The position numbers were made by a program, and so were the translations under genes. The notes beneath the pieces are model-generated. The model was not told where the DNA came from. It saw only the letters and a program-made list of their open reading frames with translations, and did not search any database. From contig JAEZLW010000167.1 of the NCBI GenBank assembly GCA_023415145.1, forward strand, positions 1-7,134: a stretch of 7,134 nucleotides of DNA, in the 5' to 3' direction. This document shows, piece after piece, positions 5,294 to 7,134 of this stretch. This DNA comes from Bacillota bacterium (GTDB lineage: Bacteria > Bacillota > Clostridia > Christensenellales > Aristaeellaceae). Within the stretch, counting starts at the first letter, position 1. Each line of letters begins with the position of its first letter.

Positions 5294-6847
5294 TCAGGTG
5301 TCTGCTGAAACAGAGGCCGCCGATGCTGTTTGCTCTTTTTTCCCGAAGACAGTGGCGATATGGCCGTCTGTAAAGCCCCATTTCTTTGTAAGAGCGCTTA
5401 CAAGAGGTACGATGATAAGCCCGGCCACCATGGCGGAAGCACCGCTGATGGGCGAAAGAGCAAAATTGCCTGTCATCAGTGGCGGCAGCAGGGAAATCAG
5501 TATGCCGCAAAGTACGCCGGCATAGACGCCTGGCTTGGTTACGCCTTTCCACAAAAGGCCGTAAAGGAATGGCGCCAGGAACGCCCCCGCAATGGCTCCC
5601 CAGGACAAGGACATAAGGGAGATGATGGGTGTGCCCTGCATGAGAAAGTTCACCGCCAGAGAGAAGATGATGAAAGCTACGCACAAAAGCCGCATGGTGA
5701 GCGTGGTGCGTTTGGCACTCATTTTAGGGAAGAGTGTGCCTAAAAGGTCAATGGATATCACTGAAGAGGAGGACAGCACAAGCGCCGTCAGGGTGGAGAT
5801 GCTGGCAGATAACAGCAGCACCACGATCAGCCCCAGCAAGGCGTCGGGAATGCCTACCACCGTCTGGTTTGTCAGCATGGCGGGCATGATGGCATCCTTT
5901 GCCATGGATCCGCTATTGACAAGGGAATGAAGCGTTTCCCCCGCCTCATTGTTGATCTTGCTGAGCACCACCCGGCCAAAACTGCCCGCGAAATACGCCC
6001 CGCCTGCGATGATGGTGCAAAAGACGGTTGAAATCACCGTTGCACGGCGGATGGCTGCGATTTCACGAATGGCAAAGAACTTGTGGATCATGTGGGGCAT
6101 GCCTAAAACACCTAGGGACGTGAGCACCACATTGGAAATCAGGAAAAGCTCCTTCCCTTTGGGGGGGAACAGAGAGTTGAATCCAGGGCCGCCGATGGCT
6201 TCTGTGCCAAGCTGCGCAAGACCTGCCCCGGCTCCGCCTGCGCCTTTCAGAATAAAAGAAATCACAATGCCGATGCCGCCCAGCATGATGATCCCCTGAA
6301 TGAAATCCGTAACAGCGGTAGCTTTGTATCCGCCAAGAAAAAGGTACACCGATGACAAAAGGGCAATACCGATCACGCACCAGGTGTAGTCAAACCCCAT
6401 GGACATCTGGAACATGCGTCCGAGGCCCTTGTACACAGACGCGGAGTATGGCAAAAGGAATACGAAAATGATCAGGGAAGCCAGAACCTTCAACGTCTTG
6501 GACTGGTAGCGTTTTTCAAAAAAGCTTGGCAGTGTGGCCACGTTCAGCCGCTCTGCCATCAGCCGCGCAGGCCGGGCCAGCAGCGACCAAGCCAACAGCC
6601 CCCCAATCAAAGCGTTGCCGATGCCCGCCCAGATGGCGGAAAAGCCCACATCCCACCCAACCGAGCCGGCATAGCCGATGATGATGACGGCAGAAAAGTA
6701 GGACGCTCCATAGGACAATGCGCTTATCCATGGACCGACCCTTCTGCCCCCCAGCAGAAAATCATTGAGGGATATGGACTTTTTGGCGGTGAAAACGATG
6801 ACTGCCACCATCATCAGGGCATAGAAAACCAGAACTGCAATCTTCAC
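5294..6847 (-). CDS. Sodium:solute symporter (SSS family), possibly PanF-like
   Basis: Inner-membrane secondary transporter that couples solute uptake to sodium entry. About 517 residues, a normal length, with roughly 13 hydrophobic helices. Visible family features are FLLGGRRVGPW near the N-terminus, GASYFSAVIIIGYAGSVGW in the second helix, GGYKATAVTDFIQGIIML (the SSS signature, about residues 172-189), and SASISTLTALVLSSSSVISIDL, whose Ser-Thr pair (about 351-352) matches the sodium-site residues of PutP. The region LGVLGMPHMIHKFFAIREIAA through AGSFGRVV resembles the pantothenate carrier PanF more than PutP, but substrate is a guess. Start: GTG 6847 (Val read as Met, then KIAVLVF) has GGAAGGTGG nine bases upstream; a GTG at 6856 is in frame but directly abuts that site. 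It has its own promoter and terminator and is monocistronic. The C-terminal 20 residues are Ala/Ser-rich and polar. Confidence 0.88.
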   Translation of the reverse strand: MKIAVLVFYALMMVAVIVFTAKKSISLNDFLLGGRRVGPWISALSYGASYFSAVIIIGYAGSVGWDVGFSAIWAGIGNALIGGLLAWSLLARPARLMAERLNVATLPSFFEKRYQSKTLKVLASLIIFVFLLPYSASVYKGLGRMFQMSMGFDYTWCVIGIALLSSVYLFLGGYKATAVTDFIQGIIMLGGIGIVISFILKGAGGAGAGLAQLGTEAIGGPGFNSLFPPKGKELFLISNVVLTSLGVLGMPHMIHKFFAIREIAAIRRATVISTVFCTIIAGGAYFAGSFGRVVLSKINNEAGETLHSLVNSGSMAKDAIMPAMLTNQTVVGIPDALLGLIVVLLLSASISTLTALVLSSSSVISIDLLGTLFPKMSAKRTTLTMRLLCVAFIIFSLAVNFLMQGTPIISLMSLSWGAIAGAFLAPFLYGLLWKGVTKPGVYAGVLCGILISLLPPLMTGNFALSPISGASAMVAGLIIVPLVSALTKKWGFTDGHIATVFGKKEQTASAASVSADT

Positions 6848-6874
6848 TTGGGACACCCACCTTCCATACTACTT

Positions 6875-6895
6875 GTTCCCGAATGCCTAGGGAAC
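6875..6895. repeat. Inverted repeat in the symporter leader
   Basis: GTTCCC (6875-6880) and GGGAAC (6890-6895) are perfect arms around nine bases. They sit just downstream of the predicted symporter start point (about base 6902), where a repressor operator or small hairpin would act. It is in the gap between divergent genes. Function unknown. Confidence 0.4.
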
Positions 6896-6908
6896 GTCTT
6901 CGTTTCAA

Positions 6909-6936
6909 ATTATACAGAAATAAATGAAAACATCAA
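6909..6936 (-). promoter_or_regulatory. Sigma-A promoter of the symporter gene
   Basis: On the minus strand TTGATG (6936-6931), a 16-base spacer and a perfect TATAAT (6914-6909) form a good vegetative promoter about 60 bases before the GTG start. Confidence 0.7.
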
Positions 6937-6982
6937 GATATTCTTTTTGGACAAGACATCACTGCATTGATTTATCATTTTA

Positions 6983-7010
6983 TTGATGCTCCATCCATAG
7001 GCTTTATAAG
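6983..7010 (+). promoter_or_regulatory. Candidate promoter region of yqfC
   Basis: Two overlapping candidates are visible. A vegetative-like pair is TTGATG (6983-6988), 16 bases, TATAAG (7005-7010). A sigma-E-like pair is TCATTTT (6975-6981), 14 bases, CATAGGCT (6996-7003). Since yqfC is a mother-cell gene in Bacillus subtilis, the sigma-E reading fits better biologically, but its match is weaker. I cannot decide between them. Confidence 0.3.
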
Positions 7011-7054
7011 CATGGGATCATATGTGCGCAAGCATGATGTTGGGAGGACGGCAC

Positions 7055-7134
7055 ATGAAATGGCGGGAAAAAGCGGCGGACGTGAGCGGCATTCCCGAGG
7101 ATGTGCTCATGGGCTGGCCCAAATTGATATGGTA
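7055..7134 (+). CDS. yqfC: Sporulation protein YqfC (5' end only)
   Basis: Only the first 26 codons are in the window. The N-terminus (MKWREKAADVSGIPEDVLMG, then WPKLIW) matches the YqfC pattern of a basic helix followed by LPxDVLxGLPRI, in which the Pro-Glu-Asp-Val-Leu and Pro-Lys-Leu/Ile elements are diagnostic. GGGAGG (7042-7047) is seven bases before the ATG. YqfC is a small sporulation protein distantly related to YabP and is usually followed by yqfD; that gene would be beyond the right edge. The call depends on a short stretch, so some doubt remains. Confidence 0.75.
   Translation, partial: MKWREKAADVSGIPEDVLMGWPKLIW

Noticed and set aside
5228..5300. Short plus-strand open frame (ATGGAAACG onward) across the terminator
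   Set aside because: About 23 codons, running through the terminator stem and into the 3' end of the symporter gene, with no close ribosome site.

Overview
The window reads as a chromosomal segment of a spore-forming, low-to-medium G+C Gram-positive bacterium, most likely class Clostridia. The reasons are the sporulation genes yabP, yabQ, yqfC and a cotJ operon, a DivIC-type division protein, a lipoprotein foldase of PrsA/SurA type, strong AGGAGG-type ribosome binding sites and TTGAC/TATAAT promoters. Base composition looks close to half G+C. I cannot name the genus from the sequence. I see no mobile element, tRNA, rRNA or CRISPR array.

Left edge (1-545): the 5' part of a biotin transporter gene, bioY, runs leftward off the window. 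Its near-consensus promoter is overlapped by a clean BirA-type biotin operator. The same gap carries a sigma-E-like -10 element for the divergent yabP.

Centre (546-4109): a rightward run of yabP, yabQ, divIC and a short Ppx/GppA-family gene, followed by a lipoprotein peptidyl-prolyl isomerase with its own promoter and a strong terminator. The yabPQ-divIC order is the classic Firmicutes sporulation/division cluster, but the S1-domain gene yabR that often follows divIC is absent. The phosphatase-like protein has Gly in place of the usual Asp in its first nucleotide-fold motif. The isomerase carries an apparent coiled-coil insertion inside its parvulin domain.

Right half (4121-7134): a leftward cotJ spore-coat operon, a bidirectional-looking terminator, a leftward sodium:solute symporter gene, and the start of yqfC running rightward off the window. 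The cotJ operon is unusual in two ways. CotJA and CotJB are fused into one reading frame, and CotJC, a manganese-catalase homologue, lacks the first of its five expected metal-ligand residues. A sigma-E-like promoter sits upstream.

Together, six of the ten genes serve the cell envelope during growth or sporulation: yabP and yabQ (mother-cell engulfment/cortex stage), yqfC (mother cell), the two cotJ genes (inner coat) and divIC (septation). The foldase probably assists exported proteins. BioY and the symporter are uptake functions with their own sigma-A-like promoters. I did not find a wholly new system; the most interesting items are the domain and active-site departures in the cotJ operon, the phosphatase homologue and the parvulin.
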